From NCBI RefSeq assembly GCF_030519355.1, contig NZ_JAUMKC010000031.1, positions 1 to 56,486 of the forward strand: a stretch of 56,486 nucleotides of DNA, written 5' to 3'. The notes under the pieces were generated by a model. It saw nothing but the letters and a program-made list of their open reading frames with translations. It was not told the DNA's origin and searched no databases. Shown here piece after piece: positions 43,402-53,993 of this stretch. Source of the stretch: Mucilaginibacter sp. L3T2-6. GTDB lineage: Bacteria > Bacteroidota > Bacteroidia > Sphingobacteriales > Sphingobacteriaceae. Position 1 is the first letter of the stretch, and each line of letters begins with the position of its first letter. Position numbers and translations under genes: made by a program.

Positions 43402-44637
43402 ATGAGCAATATTAATTTAATTGATTCTTTTCAGGAATTTAAAGATTTCAAAAACATCGATCGCCCAACGATGATGAGCGTGCTGGAAGACGTTTTCAGA
43501 AGCATGATCAGAAAAAAATATGGCACCGACGAAAACTGCGACGTGATTGTGAACACCGACAACGGTGACCTTGAAATATGGCGTACGCGCAAGGTTATGG
43601 AAGATGGGTTTAGTGAAGACGACGACCTGGAGATTGAACTGGCAGAGGTGCACAAGTATGACCCAACTCTTGAAGTAGGGGATGATTATATAGAACAGAT
43701 AACTTTAGAAAGCTTTGGCCGCCGGGCTATATTGGCTGCCCGCCAGACACTGGTTTCGAAAATACTGGAACTGGAGAAGGACGAGATATTTAAAAAATAT
43801 AAAGACCGCGTTGGCGAAATTGTTACCGGTGAAGTTTACCAGGTTTGGAAAAAGGAAACTTTGGTACTTGATGACGAGGGTAACGAACTGCTATTGCCAA
43901 AATCGGAACAGATACCGGCTGACTATTTTAAGAAAGGCGATACTGTAAAGGCAGTGGTTGATAAAGTGGATATGCTGAACAGCAACCCGAAAATCATTAT
44001 TTCGCGTACGGCGCCTGCGTTTTTGCAGCGTTTGTTTGAGCAGGAGGTGCCTGAAATTTTCGACGGCTTGATCACCATTAAGAAAATAGTACGTGAGCCG
44101 GGCGAAAGGGCTAAAGTTGCCGTTGAATCGTACGACGACCGTATTGACCCGGTAGGCGCCTGCGTGGGTATGAAAGGTTCGCGCATACACGGTATTGTAC
44201 GCGAATTGAAGAACGAAAATATCGACGTTATAAACTATACCAATAATTTGCAGTTATATATTCAGCGCGCTTTATCGCCTGCTAAAATCACATCGATTAA
44301 GCTGGATGATGAGAGAAAAACAGCCGCTGTATATTTAAAACCCGACCAGGTTTCGCTGGCGATTGGCCGTGGCGGGCATAATATTAAACTGGCCGGTAAA
44401 TTAACGGGTTACGAAATTGATGTTTACCGCGAAGCGGACGAAACAGACGAAGATGTGGATATTGAAGAATTTTCAGACGAAATTGACAGCTGGATTATCG
44501 ATGAATTTAAACGCATCGGCCTTGATACGGCAAAATCTGTACTGGCATTAAGCGTAGGAGAACTGGTAAAACGCACAGATTTAGAAGAAGAAACTGTAAA
44601 AGAAGTGTTATCAATTCTGCAGGCTGAGTTTGAATAA
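43402..44637 (+). CDS. nusA: Transcription termination/antitermination factor NusA
   Basis: A 411-residue protein: N-terminal RNA-polymerase-binding domain (about 1-130), S1 domain (about 135-205, VGEIVTGEVYQVWKKETLVL), KH1 and KH2 (about 215-355, with PVGACVGMKGSRIHGIVREL and SLAIGRGGHNIKLAGKLTGYEIDVY split over two loops), and an acidic C-terminal helical region. It modulates pausing, termination and antitermination. The acidic stretch EADETDEDVDIEEFSDEIDS before the end is typical of this phylum. Confidence 0.97.
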   Translation: MSNINLIDSFQEFKDFKNIDRPTMMSVLEDVFRSMIRKKYGTDENCDVIVNTDNGDLEIWRTRKVMEDGFSEDDDLEIELAEVHKYDPTLEVGDDYIEQITLESFGRRAILAARQTLVSKILELEKDEIFKKYKDRVGEIVTGEVYQVWKKETLVLDDEGNELLLPKSEQIPADYFKKGDTVKAVVDKVDMLNSNPKIIISRTAPAFLQRLFEQEVPEIFDGLITIKKIVREPGERAKVAVESYDDRIDPVGACVGMKGSRIHGIVRELKNENIDVINYTNNLQLYIQRALSPAKITSIKLDDERKTAAVYLKPDQVSLAIGRGGHNIKLAGKLTGYEIDVYREADETDEDVDIEEFSDEIDSWIIDEFKRIGLDTAKSVLALSVGELVKRTDLEEETVKEVLSILQAEFE

Positions 44638-44698
44638 ACGCAATAACCCAAATTAAAATCGTATTTTTGCACAAATAGGAAGAGAAAGTATATAATAA

Positions 44699-47653
44699 AT
44701 GTCAGAAGACAAACCCATAAAATTATTTACAGCAGCAAAAGAGCTGAATATCGGTACTGGTACTATTGTCGACTTTTTGGCGACAAAAGGGTATAAGGTG
44801 CAGAAGCACCCTACTGCCCTGCTTGATAGTGATATGTACAGCGCGCTTTTGAAAGAATTTGCTGTGGATAAAATTATTAAGGAGGAAGCTAAGCAGATAA
44901 TTATTGGAAAGATAAGGAAGGATGAGCCTGCGCAGTTTCCCGAAAAGCCGGTTGAACACCGCCGTTCGAGGGATTTTGAGAATGAAGAGATACTTATAAA
45001 AGGTATCGGCAGTCATTACAATACCCCTCCGGCAGAGAAACCGAAGCCTGTTGAGCCACCCAAACCGGTTGAAGCGCCTAAGCCTGAAAAGACTGAGGAA
45101 CCAGCCGCCGCATTGCCGGGTGTAAAGGTAGTTGGTAAAATCGATCTGGATAACCTTAATGCTAAACCAGCGCAGGCTGAACAGCCGGTTGCCCGCAAAG
45201 AGGAGGTTACCAAACCTGTTGAGCCACAGCCCGCAGCTGAACCTGTGAAGGAGGAGCCGGAAGAGACAATAGCACCCGAGCCGAAAGCCGAAGAAGTTAA
45301 AAAAGAGGAGGCTCCGCAGCCCGCAGTTGAGCCTGTTGCGGAAACCCCTGCAGCTGCACCTGAAACACCGGCTGATGAGCCACAGGAGCCGGAAGTAATT
45401 CGTGCTAAGGCGGAACGCCTGACAGGCCCGAACGTAATAGGCAAAATACAGTTACCGGTGGATGCGTCAAAACGTAACCCGGTTGCTTCGTCATCTAATG
45501 CTAATAGCGCTGCTGACCATAAACGGAAACGGAAGCGTAAAGATAACCAGGGGCCTAACCCACAAAGTTTTGCGCCAAATCCTCCGGGATCGCAGCAACC
45601 GCATGGCGGCAATCGCCCTGATTTCAGGAACAGGGGAAATGCTCCCGGACAGGGAGGACCTAACCAGGGAGGCGGCAACCGACCTGATTTCAGAGGTAAC
45701 AGGCATGCGCCTCCGGGCAATGTATCTAAGGAAGAACCTTCAGAAAAAGATATACAAGACCAGATTAAGGCAACACTTGCACGCCTTAGCGGCGCCGGTA
45801 AATCAGGTAAGTTTGCCCAGCGTGCAAAGTTCCGCCGTCAGAAACGTGACGATGTGGCTGCAAGTGCCGAAGAACTGGCAATGGAGCAGGAACTTCAGTC
45901 GAAAGTATTGAAGGTTACTGAATTCGTTACTGCGAATGAGCTGGCCAGCATGATGGATGTGCCTGTTACACAGATTATATCTACCTGCATGAGCCTCGGC
46001 ATGTTCGTATCGATCAACCAGAGGCTTGATGCCGAAACACTGAGCATTGTTGCCGATGAGTTTGGTTACCAGGTGGATTTTGTTAAGCCACAGGACGAGG
46101 AGGCTAACCTTGACCAGCCTGACGATCCGGCAGACCTGGTGCCTCGTGCACCGATTGTGACCATAATGGGCCACGTTGACCACGGTAAAACATCATTGCT
46201 TGACTTTATACGTAAAACAAATGTTATAGGCGGCGAAGCGGGAGGTATTACCCAGCACATTGGCGCTTACGAGGTAACATTGCCTGATAACAAAGGTAAG
46301 ATCACCTTCCTGGATACGCCAGGCCACGAAGCCTTTACTGCGATGCGTGCGAGGGGCGCCCAGGTAACGGATATAGTAATTATAGTGATAGCCGCCGATG
46401 ATAGTGTGATGCCGCAAACCCGCGAGGCCATAAACCACGCGCAGGCGGCAGGTGCACCGATTATCTTTGCGTTCAACAAGATTGACAAGCCGGGCGCCAA
46501 TGCAGATAAAGTTCGCGAACAGTTGTCGCAGATGAACATCCTGGTTGAGGAGTGGGGTGGTAAATATCAGTCGCAGGAGATATCGGCCAAAACAGGTTTG
46601 AACGTAGACCTGCTATTGGAAAAAGTATTGCTGGAAGCAGAGTTGCTTGAATTAAAAGCCAATCCTAATAAACGAGCCGTAGGTACTGTAATTGAAGCTG
46701 CCCTTGACAAGGGCCGCGGTATAGTTACTACCGTACTGGTACAGGCAGGTAACTTAAAAGTAGGTGACCCGATACTGGCAGGTTGTTACAGCGGCCGTGT
46801 TAAGGCGTTGACCAACGAACGCGGACAGCGTGTTAACAGCGCAGGCCCTTCAACACCGGTACAGGTACTGGGTATGCAGGGTGCGCCAACAGCCGGCGAT
46901 AAATTCAATGCGCTTGAAAGCGAGGTTGAGGCGCGCGAAATTGCAAATAAGCGTTTGCAATTGCAACGCGAACAAGGGCTGCGTACACAGAAGCATATTA
47001 CCCTGGATGAGATTGGCCGCCGTTTGGCAGTTGGTAACTTTAAAGAACTTAACATTATTGTTAAGGGCGACGTGGATGGTTCAATAGAGGCATTGTCTGA
47101 TTCATTGCTAAAACTGTCAACCGAGCAGATACAGGTAAATATTATCTCGAAGGGGGTAGGGCAGATATCAGAATCCGATGTATTGCTGGCGTCAGCTTCT
47201 GATGCGATCATCATCGGCTTCCAGGTTCGTCCGTCAGGTGGCGCCCGTAAACTGGCAGAGCAGGAACAGATCGACATCAGGCTTTATTCGATCATCTATG
47301 ATGCGATAAACGAAATAAAGGCTGCAATGGAAGGTATGCTTGCGCCAACCTTTGAAGAAAAGATTGTTGCGAACGTTGAGATACGCGAAACCTTCAAAAT
47401 CAGCAAGGTTGGTACCATTGCAGGTTGTATGGTGCTTGATGGTAAGATTACCCGTAACAGCAAGATACGCATTATCCGCGAAGGCGTCGTAATTTATACC
47501 GGCGAGCTGGCGTCGTTAAAACGCTTTAAAGATGATGTTAAGGAAGTATCAGCGGGATACGAATGCGGTTTGAACATCAACAACTTTAATAATATTGAAG
47601 TAGGCGATATTGTTGAAGCTTACGAAAACGTAGAAGTAAAACGTAAGCTGTAA
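44699..47653 (+). CDS. infB: Translation initiation factor IF-2
   Basis: A 984-residue GTPase. N-terminal IF2_N domain (about 5-50), a long Pro/Glu/Ala/Lys linker (about 95-250), an Asn/Gly/Arg/Pro linker (about 285-345), a second IF2_N-like segment (about 400-450), then the G domain with GHVDHGKTS (G1, near 490), DTPGHEAF (G3, near 540) and NKID (G4, near 595), followed by the beta-barrel and fMet-tRNA-binding domains. It recruits initiator tRNA to the 30S subunit. A TATTTTTG sequence at 44662-44669 may be a weak internal promoter. The gene ends at a terminator at 47676. Confidence 0.97.
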   Translation: MSEDKPIKLFTAAKELNIGTGTIVDFLATKGYKVQKHPTALLDSDMYSALLKEFAVDKIIKEEAKQIIIGKIRKDEPAQFPEKPVEHRRSRDFENEEILIKGIGSHYNTPPAEKPKPVEPPKPVEAPKPEKTEEPAAALPGVKVVGKIDLDNLNAKPAQAEQPVARKEEVTKPVEPQPAAEPVKEEPEETIAPEPKAEEVKKEEAPQPAVEPVAETPAAAPETPADEPQEPEVIRAKAERLTGPNVIGKIQLPVDASKRNPVASSSNANSAADHKRKRKRKDNQGPNPQSFAPNPPGSQQPHGGNRPDFRNRGNAPGQGGPNQGGGNRPDFRGNRHAPPGNVSKEEPSEKDIQDQIKATLARLSGAGKSGKFAQRAKFRRQKRDDVAASAEELAMEQELQSKVLKVTEFVTANELASMMDVPVTQIISTCMSLGMFVSINQRLDAETLSIVADEFGYQVDFVKPQDEEANLDQPDDPADLVPRAPIVTIMGHVDHGKTSLLDFIRKTNVIGGEAGGITQHIGAYEVTLPDNKGKITFLDTPGHEAFTAMRARGAQVTDIVIIVIAADDSVMPQTREAINHAQAAGAPIIFAFNKIDKPGANADKVREQLSQMNILVEEWGGKYQSQEISAKTGLNVDLLLEKVLLEAELLELKANPNKRAVGTVIEAALDKGRGIVTTVLVQAGNLKVGDPILAGCYSGRVKALTNERGQRVNSAGPSTPVQVLGMQGAPTAGDKFNALESEVEAREIANKRLQLQREQGLRTQKHITLDEIGRRLAVGNFKELNIIVKGDVDGSIEALSDSLLKLSTEQIQVNIISKGVGQISESDVLLASASDAIIIGFQVRPSGGARKLAEQEQIDIRLYSIIYDAINEIKAAMEGMLAPTFEEKIVANVEIRETFKISKVGTIAGCMVLDGKITRNSKIRIIREGVVIYTGELASLKRFKDDVKEVSAGYECGLNINNFNNIEVGDIVEAYENVEVKRKL

Positions 47654-47675
47654 CGCAACATAAGTACAAATTAAG

Positions 47676-47709
47676 GCCCTGCCAACGAAAGTTGCGCGGG
47701 GCTTTTTTT
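47676..47709 (+). terminator. Terminator after infB
   Basis: GCCCTGCCAAC pairs with GTTGCGCGGGGC around a GAAA tetraloop (two mismatched positions), followed by TTTTTTT. Confidence 0.85.
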
Positions 47710-47898
47710 ATTGTTTTACTCGTTGGGGACGGAAGGCTTTTGTAACATTGTTAAAACAAACTCATAGCGACACAGCACGATTTTTAGTTTTATAACTAAA
47801 AAAACAGTTTTTTTTTGCAAAAACGCCGGAAATGCTTGTTTATTAATATTTTGTGGCGTATTTTCAGTTTTTAACTGTTAATAAACTTACCTGGATCA

Positions 47899-48651
47899 AT
47901 GAGTAAACCTATTTACCTGTCATTAGTGGTAATCATATTTTGTGCTTTTTTAGGGACAAATTGTTCCGCGCAAGCGGCCCGCGCCGACAGCAGTTCGCAA
48001 CAAGTCGCTTTTAACAATGCGGTGGCTTTCTACAACAATGCGCTGAATATTCAGGCGCCTGTATATTCAGGACCTGAATATTATTTTTATGATCCGCATA
48101 TAAAAGGGAATGCCTATTACCAGGATAGTAACGGTTTTTCTAAAGGCTCGGTTTATTTTGACGGAACGTTATATAATAACATGTCGCTGCTGTACGATGT
48201 GAATACCGATCAGCTTGTTGGTTTATTTCCTAACCATATTTCGAAATTTATACTACACAAAGAGAAGGTTACTGCTTTTGATTATCTGGGCAGTCATTTC
48301 ATAAATATCAGTAAAGATACGCTGCCGGATAATACGGCGCTGGAACCGGCCTATTACCGGCAATTATATGCCGGTAAATCTGAAGTGCTGGCAAGGTATA
48401 CCAAAAGCATGCAGACATCCACCAGCACATCAAACCTGGTTGAGTATTATTTCAGCGTCAAAAATTATTTCTATATCAGGAAGAATAATGTTTTTCACAG
48501 CGTCAGCGGTAAAGGGTCAGTACTCTCTTTATTTAAGGAAAGGAAAGCCGCGCTCCGGAAATTCATCAAAGACAACAATATAGATTTTAAAGATAAACCC
48601 GAAGAAGCTATGGTTAAAGTTGCAAACTGGTACGACCACTTATCAAACTAA
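47899..48651 (+). CDS. Exported protein of unknown function
   Basis: A 250-residue protein with a signal sequence (possible lipobox GTNCS; cleavage after SAQ is equally possible). The mature part is rich in Tyr, Asn and Phe with beta-strand character (SGPEYYFYDPHIKGNAYY) and a charged C-terminal helix. I do not recognise a family. Its stop is 1 base from the TonB receptor start, so it is part of that receptor's operon and is probably a periplasmic or outer-membrane accessory. Confidence 0.75.
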   Translation: MSKPIYLSLVVIIFCAFLGTNCSAQAARADSSSQQVAFNNAVAFYNNALNIQAPVYSGPEYYFYDPHIKGNAYYQDSNGFSKGSVYFDGTLYNNMSLLYDVNTDQLVGLFPNHISKFILHKEKVTAFDYLGSHFINISKDTLPDNTALEPAYYRQLYAGKSEVLARYTKSMQTSTSTSNLVEYYFSVKNYFYIRKNNVFHSVSGKGSVLSLFKERKAALRKFIKDNNIDFKDKPEEAMVKVANWYDHLSN

Positions 48652-48652
48652 T

Positions 48653-51415
48653 ATGAGGAAAATTTACTTCGCAAGTTTTTGCTTACTATTTTTTTTACAG
48701 GCAGCCAGCGCACAGCAAGGTAATGTAAAATTATTTAGCGTAAACTTCCAGCAGGCGACCATTTCGCAGGTTGTAAATGAAATAGAATCAAAAAGCGATT
48801 ATCACTTTTATTACGATCCGGCCCAGTTTGACAGCTTACGGGTTACCGTAAAGGTGACTAAAAAGCCCCTGAGCATGATTTTGGATCAGGCCTTTAAAAA
48901 GACAGCTTTCGTATATGCCATTGATCAGCAACAGGTTTTTATAACCAAAAACAGGCAAATACGTACGGAACTGGCGCCGGGATATTCACTACGCCACAGC
49001 GAACAAACCAGCGGAGCTGCTGCGGTAACTGATTACACCGCCGAAGCCGAAAAAAAAGTAACCGAGGCGACCACGGAAAACAAACTATATGAAATTGGGG
49101 TAAAAACCAACACGATAAAGGCCGGCAAGGCCATATTGAGCGGTTATATAAGGGACATTAAATCGGGAGAGGCAGTAACGGGCGCGACTATTTATGTGTC
49201 GAACACGAAGACAGGAGCTGCCAGCGATCAGTTCGGCTATTATTCGATAACCCTGCCGCGTGGCCGGCAAACGTTACTGATACGGGGCCTTGGCATGAAA
49301 GACACGCGTCGGCAGATAATTTTATATACCGACGGCAAGCTGAACATTGAGATGCAGGAACAGATCAACAGCCTGAAGGAGGTGAAAATTTCGGGCGAAA
49401 AGGTGGCTAATGTACGGAGCACAGATCTTGGCCTGGCAAGACTGGATATAAAAAATATAAAGCAGATACCTACCGCTTTTGGGGAGGCCGACGTATTGAA
49501 AGTGGTGCTTACGCTGCCGGGCGTAACATCAGTAGGCGAGGCGACAACCGGCTTCAACGTTAGGGGCGGCGCGGCCGACGAGAACCTGATTTTGCTTGAC
49601 GGCAACACCATTTACAACCCGGCACACTTTTTTGGTTTTTTCGCAGCTTTTAACCCGGATATAGTAAAAGATATAGAGCTTTATAAAAGCAGTATCCCGG
49701 AAAAATTTGGCGGGCGTTTGTCATCAGTACTCGATATTACCAACCGCGAGGGCAACAAAAAGAAATTCACAGGGTCGGCCGGTATTGGATTGTTAACCAG
49801 CAGGCTGAATGTCGAGGGTCCGATTGTGAAAGATAAAACCTCGTTTATTTTTGGCGGGCGTACCACTTATTCTGATTGGCTGTTAAAACTATTGCCTGAA
49901 TCATATAAACACAGCCAGGCATCATTTTATGATTTTAATTTAGGTATAAGTCACCAGGTAAACGAAAAGAACAATATATACCTGAGCGGCTACCTGAGCC
50001 AGGATAAATTTAAGCTAAACAGCGATACCGCCTATAAATACAGTAACAAAAACCTGAATCTGAAATGGAAGCATAATTTTAACAATAAATTGTATAACCT
50101 GTTGTCGGCCGGTATTGACAGGTATCAGTATGATGTATCAAGCAGCGCAAACCCGGTAAATGCCTATGATCTGGGCTTTAATGTAACCCAATCAAACTTT
50201 AAATCGGATTTTACCTATTATCTTAATAATAAGCACACTTTAAACTTTGGTTTAAACTCGATATTGTACAAAATAAACCCCGGTACGTTTGAGCCGAACG
50301 GACCAAAATCGTTAATTAATCCCGACGTAATTGCACCTGAAAAGGGCCTGGAAAGCGCTATTTACCTTGGTGACAAGTATGATGTGACCGATAATCTTAC
50401 TATTAGCGCCGGGGTTAGGCTAAACATGTATAATTACCTGGGCCCCGCTACAGTTAATAATTATGCGCCCAACCTGCCTAAGGAGCCTAATAACGTTTTG
50501 GATAGTACCCGTTATCCGAATGGTAAATTTATAAAAACCTACTTTGGGCCTGATATCAGGTTATCGGCACGATACCTGTTGAGCGATAACCTTTCTGTTA
50601 AGGCGGGGTACAATACCCTGCACCAATATTTGCACCTTTTGTCGAATTCCACTTCGATATCGCCGACAGACGTTTATCAACTTACCGATGTAAATGTGAA
50701 GCCGGAAACCGGCGACCAGGTATCATTAGGACTTTTTAAGAATGCACAAAATAATACCATCGAGATGTCGGTGGAAGTGTATTACAAACGGCTGCGCAAT
50801 TACCTGGATTACAAGAGCGGCGCTGTACTGCTGCTGAACCACCACATTGAGCAGGATGTGATTAACACCCAGGGGAAAGCATACGGGGCCGAATTCCTCG
50901 TTAAGAAAACCGCCGGTAAACTGAACGGCTGGATGAGTTACACCTATTCGCGTACTTTCCTGAAACAGGACGACCCTTATGCCGGCGAGTTTATAAATGG
51001 TGGCAAGTACTATCCTGCGAATTACGATAAGCCGCATGCTTTTAATTTCAATGGCAATTATCGTTTTACGCACCGGTACAGTATATCGTTTGATATATCG
51101 TACAGCACAGGCAGACCGATAACGCTGCCTATAGCCAAATATGAATATGCAGGCTCCGAAAGAGTTCTGTACTCAGACAGGAACCTGTACCGCATCCCGG
51201 ACTACTTTAGGTCGGATTTTTCGATAATCATAGAAGGCAACCATCGTGTCCACCAGTTAACGCACAATTCCTGGACGATTGGGGTATACAACTTAACGGG
51301 TAGGCAAAACGCTTATTCAACCTTTTTTACCGAACAAAGCGGAGTGATCAGCGGGTATAAACTTTCGATTTTTGCAGCGCCGATACCGTTTATTAATTAT
51401 AACATCAGGTTTTGA
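48653..51415 (+). CDS. TonB-dependent receptor with STN domain
   Basis: A 920-residue outer-membrane receptor: signal peptide ending ASAQ, STN (secretin/TonB N-terminal) domain (about 25-100), a spacer, carboxypeptidase-regulatory-like domain (about 165-245, SGYIRDIKSGEAVTGATIYV), plug (about 255-360, GFNVRGGAADENLILLDG), then the barrel. An STN domain usually signals to a FecR-type anti-sigma factor, but none lies in this window. The following DUF4249 genes are typical partners of this receptor class. The substrate is unknown. ATG 48653 was chosen for its signal peptide. Confidence 0.92.
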   Translation: MRKIYFASFCLLFFLQAASAQQGNVKLFSVNFQQATISQVVNEIESKSDYHFYYDPAQFDSLRVTVKVTKKPLSMILDQAFKKTAFVYAIDQQQVFITKNRQIRTELAPGYSLRHSEQTSGAAAVTDYTAEAEKKVTEATTENKLYEIGVKTNTIKAGKAILSGYIRDIKSGEAVTGATIYVSNTKTGAASDQFGYYSITLPRGRQTLLIRGLGMKDTRRQIILYTDGKLNIEMQEQINSLKEVKISGEKVANVRSTDLGLARLDIKNIKQIPTAFGEADVLKVVLTLPGVTSVGEATTGFNVRGGAADENLILLDGNTIYNPAHFFGFFAAFNPDIVKDIELYKSSIPEKFGGRLSSVLDITNREGNKKKFTGSAGIGLLTSRLNVEGPIVKDKTSFIFGGRTTYSDWLLKLLPESYKHSQASFYDFNLGISHQVNEKNNIYLSGYLSQDKFKLNSDTAYKYSNKNLNLKWKHNFNNKLYNLLSAGIDRYQYDVSSSANPVNAYDLGFNVTQSNFKSDFTYYLNNKHTLNFGLNSILYKINPGTFEPNGPKSLINPDVIAPEKGLESAIYLGDKYDVTDNLTISAGVRLNMYNYLGPATVNNYAPNLPKEPNNVLDSTRYPNGKFIKTYFGPDIRLSARYLLSDNLSVKAGYNTLHQYLHLLSNSTSISPTDVYQLTDVNVKPETGDQVSLGLFKNAQNNTIEMSVEVYYKRLRNYLDYKSGAVLLLNHHIEQDVINTQGKAYGAEFLVKKTAGKLNGWMSYTYSRTFLKQDDPYAGEFINGGKYYPANYDKPHAFNFNGNYRFTHRYSISFDISYSTGRPITLPIAKYEYAGSERVLYSDRNLYRIPDYFRSDFSIIIEGNHRVHQLTHNSWTIGVYNLTGRQNAYSTFFTEQSGVISGYKLSIFAAPIPFINYNIRF

Positions 51416-51611
51416 GATGAAGGGGCGGCGTATTCTCCGCATGAGGCATTTGCGGTTGTTTTAGCTTAGAAGGATCGAGACTGACAGTGCGGCTGTTTGG
51501 CCGCTTGATAAATACTATGGTTTAAGTGAGGTTAAAAAAATAAATTTAAACAACACCAATTAGCGACATAATTAACAAACAAGGAATACTCATTTTTGAT
51601 ACAGAGAAGTA

Positions 51612-52763
51612 ATGAGACACTGGAAAATATACTTAGCTATTTTATTGTTGGGACTGGCTTGCAGAAAGCCATATAATCCACACGTAATTAATTCGCCGAA
51701 AAGCTATTTGGTAGTGGAGGGGGTTATCAATACCAATGATACCACCACTATCAAACTGAGCCGGACTGTAAATCTTTCGGCCCACGTAACCTCAAACCCT
51801 GTTGATGGTGTTGTGAGCGTTGAAAGCGATGCGGGTGAAGCATACGAATTAACTCCGACGGGAGGCGGCGTTTATAAACTAATAAACACCACGCTCAGTA
51901 ACTCGCATAAATATCGCTTATATATACGCACGGCTGATAACGGAAATGAATATCGCTCTGATTTTGCCCCAGTTAAAAATTCGCCCCCTATCGACAGCAT
52001 TGGATTTAAGATTACCTCAAAGGGATTACAATTGTACCTAAATGCACATGACAATGCTGATGCCACTCGTTACTACCGGTTTGATTATTGGGAAACCTGG
52101 AGATTTCATTCACAATACGCGTCCGGGTGGAAATCGAACGGTGTGGATGACGTTGTTGTACGGCCTTTTGACGAGGAAATATATTACTGCTTCCAAAGTG
52201 ACCGGTCCAGCTCGATAATTTTAGGCTCTACGGCAAAGCTGAAACAGGACGTGCTTTACCAGCTTCCCATAACGGAGATCGAATCCACGTCTGAAAAAAT
52301 AGAAACCAAATACAGTATACAGGTACGGCAGTATGCATTGACACCGGAAGCGTACAAATTCTGGGAAAACCTCAAGAAAAATACAGAGCAGTTGGGCAGC
52401 ATATTTGATGCCGAGCCAACCCAACTTGCCGGTAATATCCACAACATAAAAGATAATACCGATGTTGTGATTGGATATATAAGTGTTGGTTCGGTGGCAG
52501 TAAAGCGGGTATTTATAGCTAATGACCAATTGCCGGCTGATTGGCTGCCTGCTTATCCTTATGACTGCCTGCTTGATTCGGCGTGGTACAGTCACCCGAA
52601 AACAAAGGTTAATGATGTGCGTGTAAAACTGGTTCCCGGCATTGAAATACCTGTAACCTCCTATGGCAAAGGGATTAAACCTGATGGCTACACAGCAGCT
52701 GATAAGCAATGTGTGGATTGTACTATAAGGGGAACAACGAAGCAACCAGATTTTTGGAAATAA
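51612..52763 (+). CDS. DUF4249 lipoprotein, copy 1
   Basis: A 383-residue lipoprotein (LGLACRK, Cys in lipobox). DUF4249 proteins are exported partners of TonB receptors in Bacteroidota, with an N-terminal beta-sandwich (SYLVVEGVINTNDTTTIKLSR) and a C-terminal domain ending CVDCTIRGTTKQPDFWK. Function is unknown; a surface-exposed lid or ligand-binding role is likely. It is closely related over its whole length to the next gene, from which it is separated by 6 bases. Confidence 0.88.
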   Translation: MRHWKIYLAILLLGLACRKPYNPHVINSPKSYLVVEGVINTNDTTTIKLSRTVNLSAHVTSNPVDGVVSVESDAGEAYELTPTGGGVYKLINTTLSNSHKYRLYIRTADNGNEYRSDFAPVKNSPPIDSIGFKITSKGLQLYLNAHDNADATRYYRFDYWETWRFHSQYASGWKSNGVDDVVVRPFDEEIYYCFQSDRSSSIILGSTAKLKQDVLYQLPITEIESTSEKIETKYSIQVRQYALTPEAYKFWENLKKNTEQLGSIFDAEPTQLAGNIHNIKDNTDVVIGYISVGSVAVKRVFIANDQLPADWLPAYPYDCLLDSAWYSHPKTKVNDVRVKLVPGIEIPVTSYGKGIKPDGYTAADKQCVDCTIRGTTKQPDFWK

Positions 52764-52769
52764 TAGATT

Positions 52770-53924
52770 ATGACGAGGCGACAGATAATTTTGGTAATGG
52801 TAATAATTGTAATGGCGTGTAAGAAACCTTATAATCCAACAGTTATTGATTCAGCTAAGAGCTATTTAGTTGTAGAAGGCGTAATTAATACTAAAGACAC
52901 AACAACCATTAAGCTAAGTCGTACCGTGAGCCTTTCGAGTAAAATTATTTCCAATCCGGTTGAGGCCAATGTAACTGTGGAGAGCGATGCAGGCAAAAAC
53001 TATGGCCTTGTTGAAAAGTCTCCCGGCATATATATATTAACGGGCGTCACGCTTAGTGATGGTCCCAAATACAGGCTGCATATTGTTACCAAAGATAATA
53101 ATGAATACCGGTCGGATTATGTACAGGTAAAAAATGCCCCGCCTATTGACAGCATCGGGTTTAACCTCACAGCTAAAGGAATACAGATTTATTCGAACGC
53201 GCATGATGTAACCAACAATACGCATTACTACAGGTTCGAATATGTAGAAACCTGGAAGTTTCACTCGTTATATAATTCATCATGGATTTCTGACGGTTCA
53301 GATATAGTTCGGCGAACCGCAGACCAACAGGTATATTATTGTTATAAAAGTAATAACTCCAGCTCAATTACTTTAGGTTCCACCGCCAAATTAACACACG
53401 ATGTATTATATCAAACTCCGATAATTGGGATTGAGTCGACGTCAGAAAAAATAGAGACTAAGTACAGTATATTGTTAAAACAATATGCACTTACTGCAGA
53501 AGCCTACAAATTCTGGGAATCCCTTAGAAAGAACACGGAGCAGCTGGGCAGCATTTTCGATGCTGAACCTACACAGCTTGCCGGCAATATTCATAACCTA
53601 AATGCCAACAGCGATATTGTAATTGGGTATATAAGCGCGGGGTCGGTAGCAACAAAACGGGTATTTATTGCAAATGAGCAACTGCCTGCTACGTTTTTGG
53701 TGTCTTATCCATATGAATGTCAGTTAGATACGTTTTGGTATAGTAACCCGCATGCCAACGGTCACAACGACGTTGTGGAGGCACTGGTGCCGAAAATAGA
53801 ATTGGCGGCATTTGATTTTGGCCCCGATCCTCCGGCGAAGCCCCTTGGATTTATGGGCGCATCCCCTTATTGTGTTGATTGTACATTGAGGGGAAGCAAG
53901 AAGCAGCCGGATTTTTGGAAATAA
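52770..53924 (+). CDS. DUF4249 lipoprotein, copy 2
   Basis: A 384-residue lipoprotein (IVMACKK). It shares with copy 1 long identical stretches such as TEQLGSIFDAEPTQLAGNIH and the C-terminal CVDCT...KQPDFWK. The DNA differs at many silent sites, so the duplication is old and both copies are kept under selection. The chief differences are in the central loop (about residues 155-185) and before the C-terminus, where ligand contact may differ. Confidence 0.88.
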   Translation: MTRRQIILVMVIIVMACKKPYNPTVIDSAKSYLVVEGVINTKDTTTIKLSRTVSLSSKIISNPVEANVTVESDAGKNYGLVEKSPGIYILTGVTLSDGPKYRLHIVTKDNNEYRSDYVQVKNAPPIDSIGFNLTAKGIQIYSNAHDVTNNTHYYRFEYVETWKFHSLYNSSWISDGSDIVRRTADQQVYYCYKSNNSSSITLGSTAKLTHDVLYQTPIIGIESTSEKIETKYSILLKQYALTAEAYKFWESLRKNTEQLGSIFDAEPTQLAGNIHNLNANSDIVIGYISAGSVATKRVFIANEQLPATFLVSYPYECQLDTFWYSNPHANGHNDVVEALVPKIELAAFDFGPDPPAKPLGFMGASPYCVDCTLRGSKKQPDFWK

Positions 53925-53993
53925 TAGAAACTGATAAAATACACCGGGTGAAACCGGGATTGATATAAAGTATAAATAGTAAATTATTTGAAC

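Noticed and set aside
45016..45720. 234-codon minus-strand frame inside infB
   Set aside because: A shadow of the Pro/Glu/Ala-rich linker of IF-2; composition is Gly/Ser/Leu-rich with no family.
48653..51415. Fec-type sigma/anti-sigma regulated receptor
   Set aside because: The STN domain fits, but no ECF sigma or FecR gene lies within the window.
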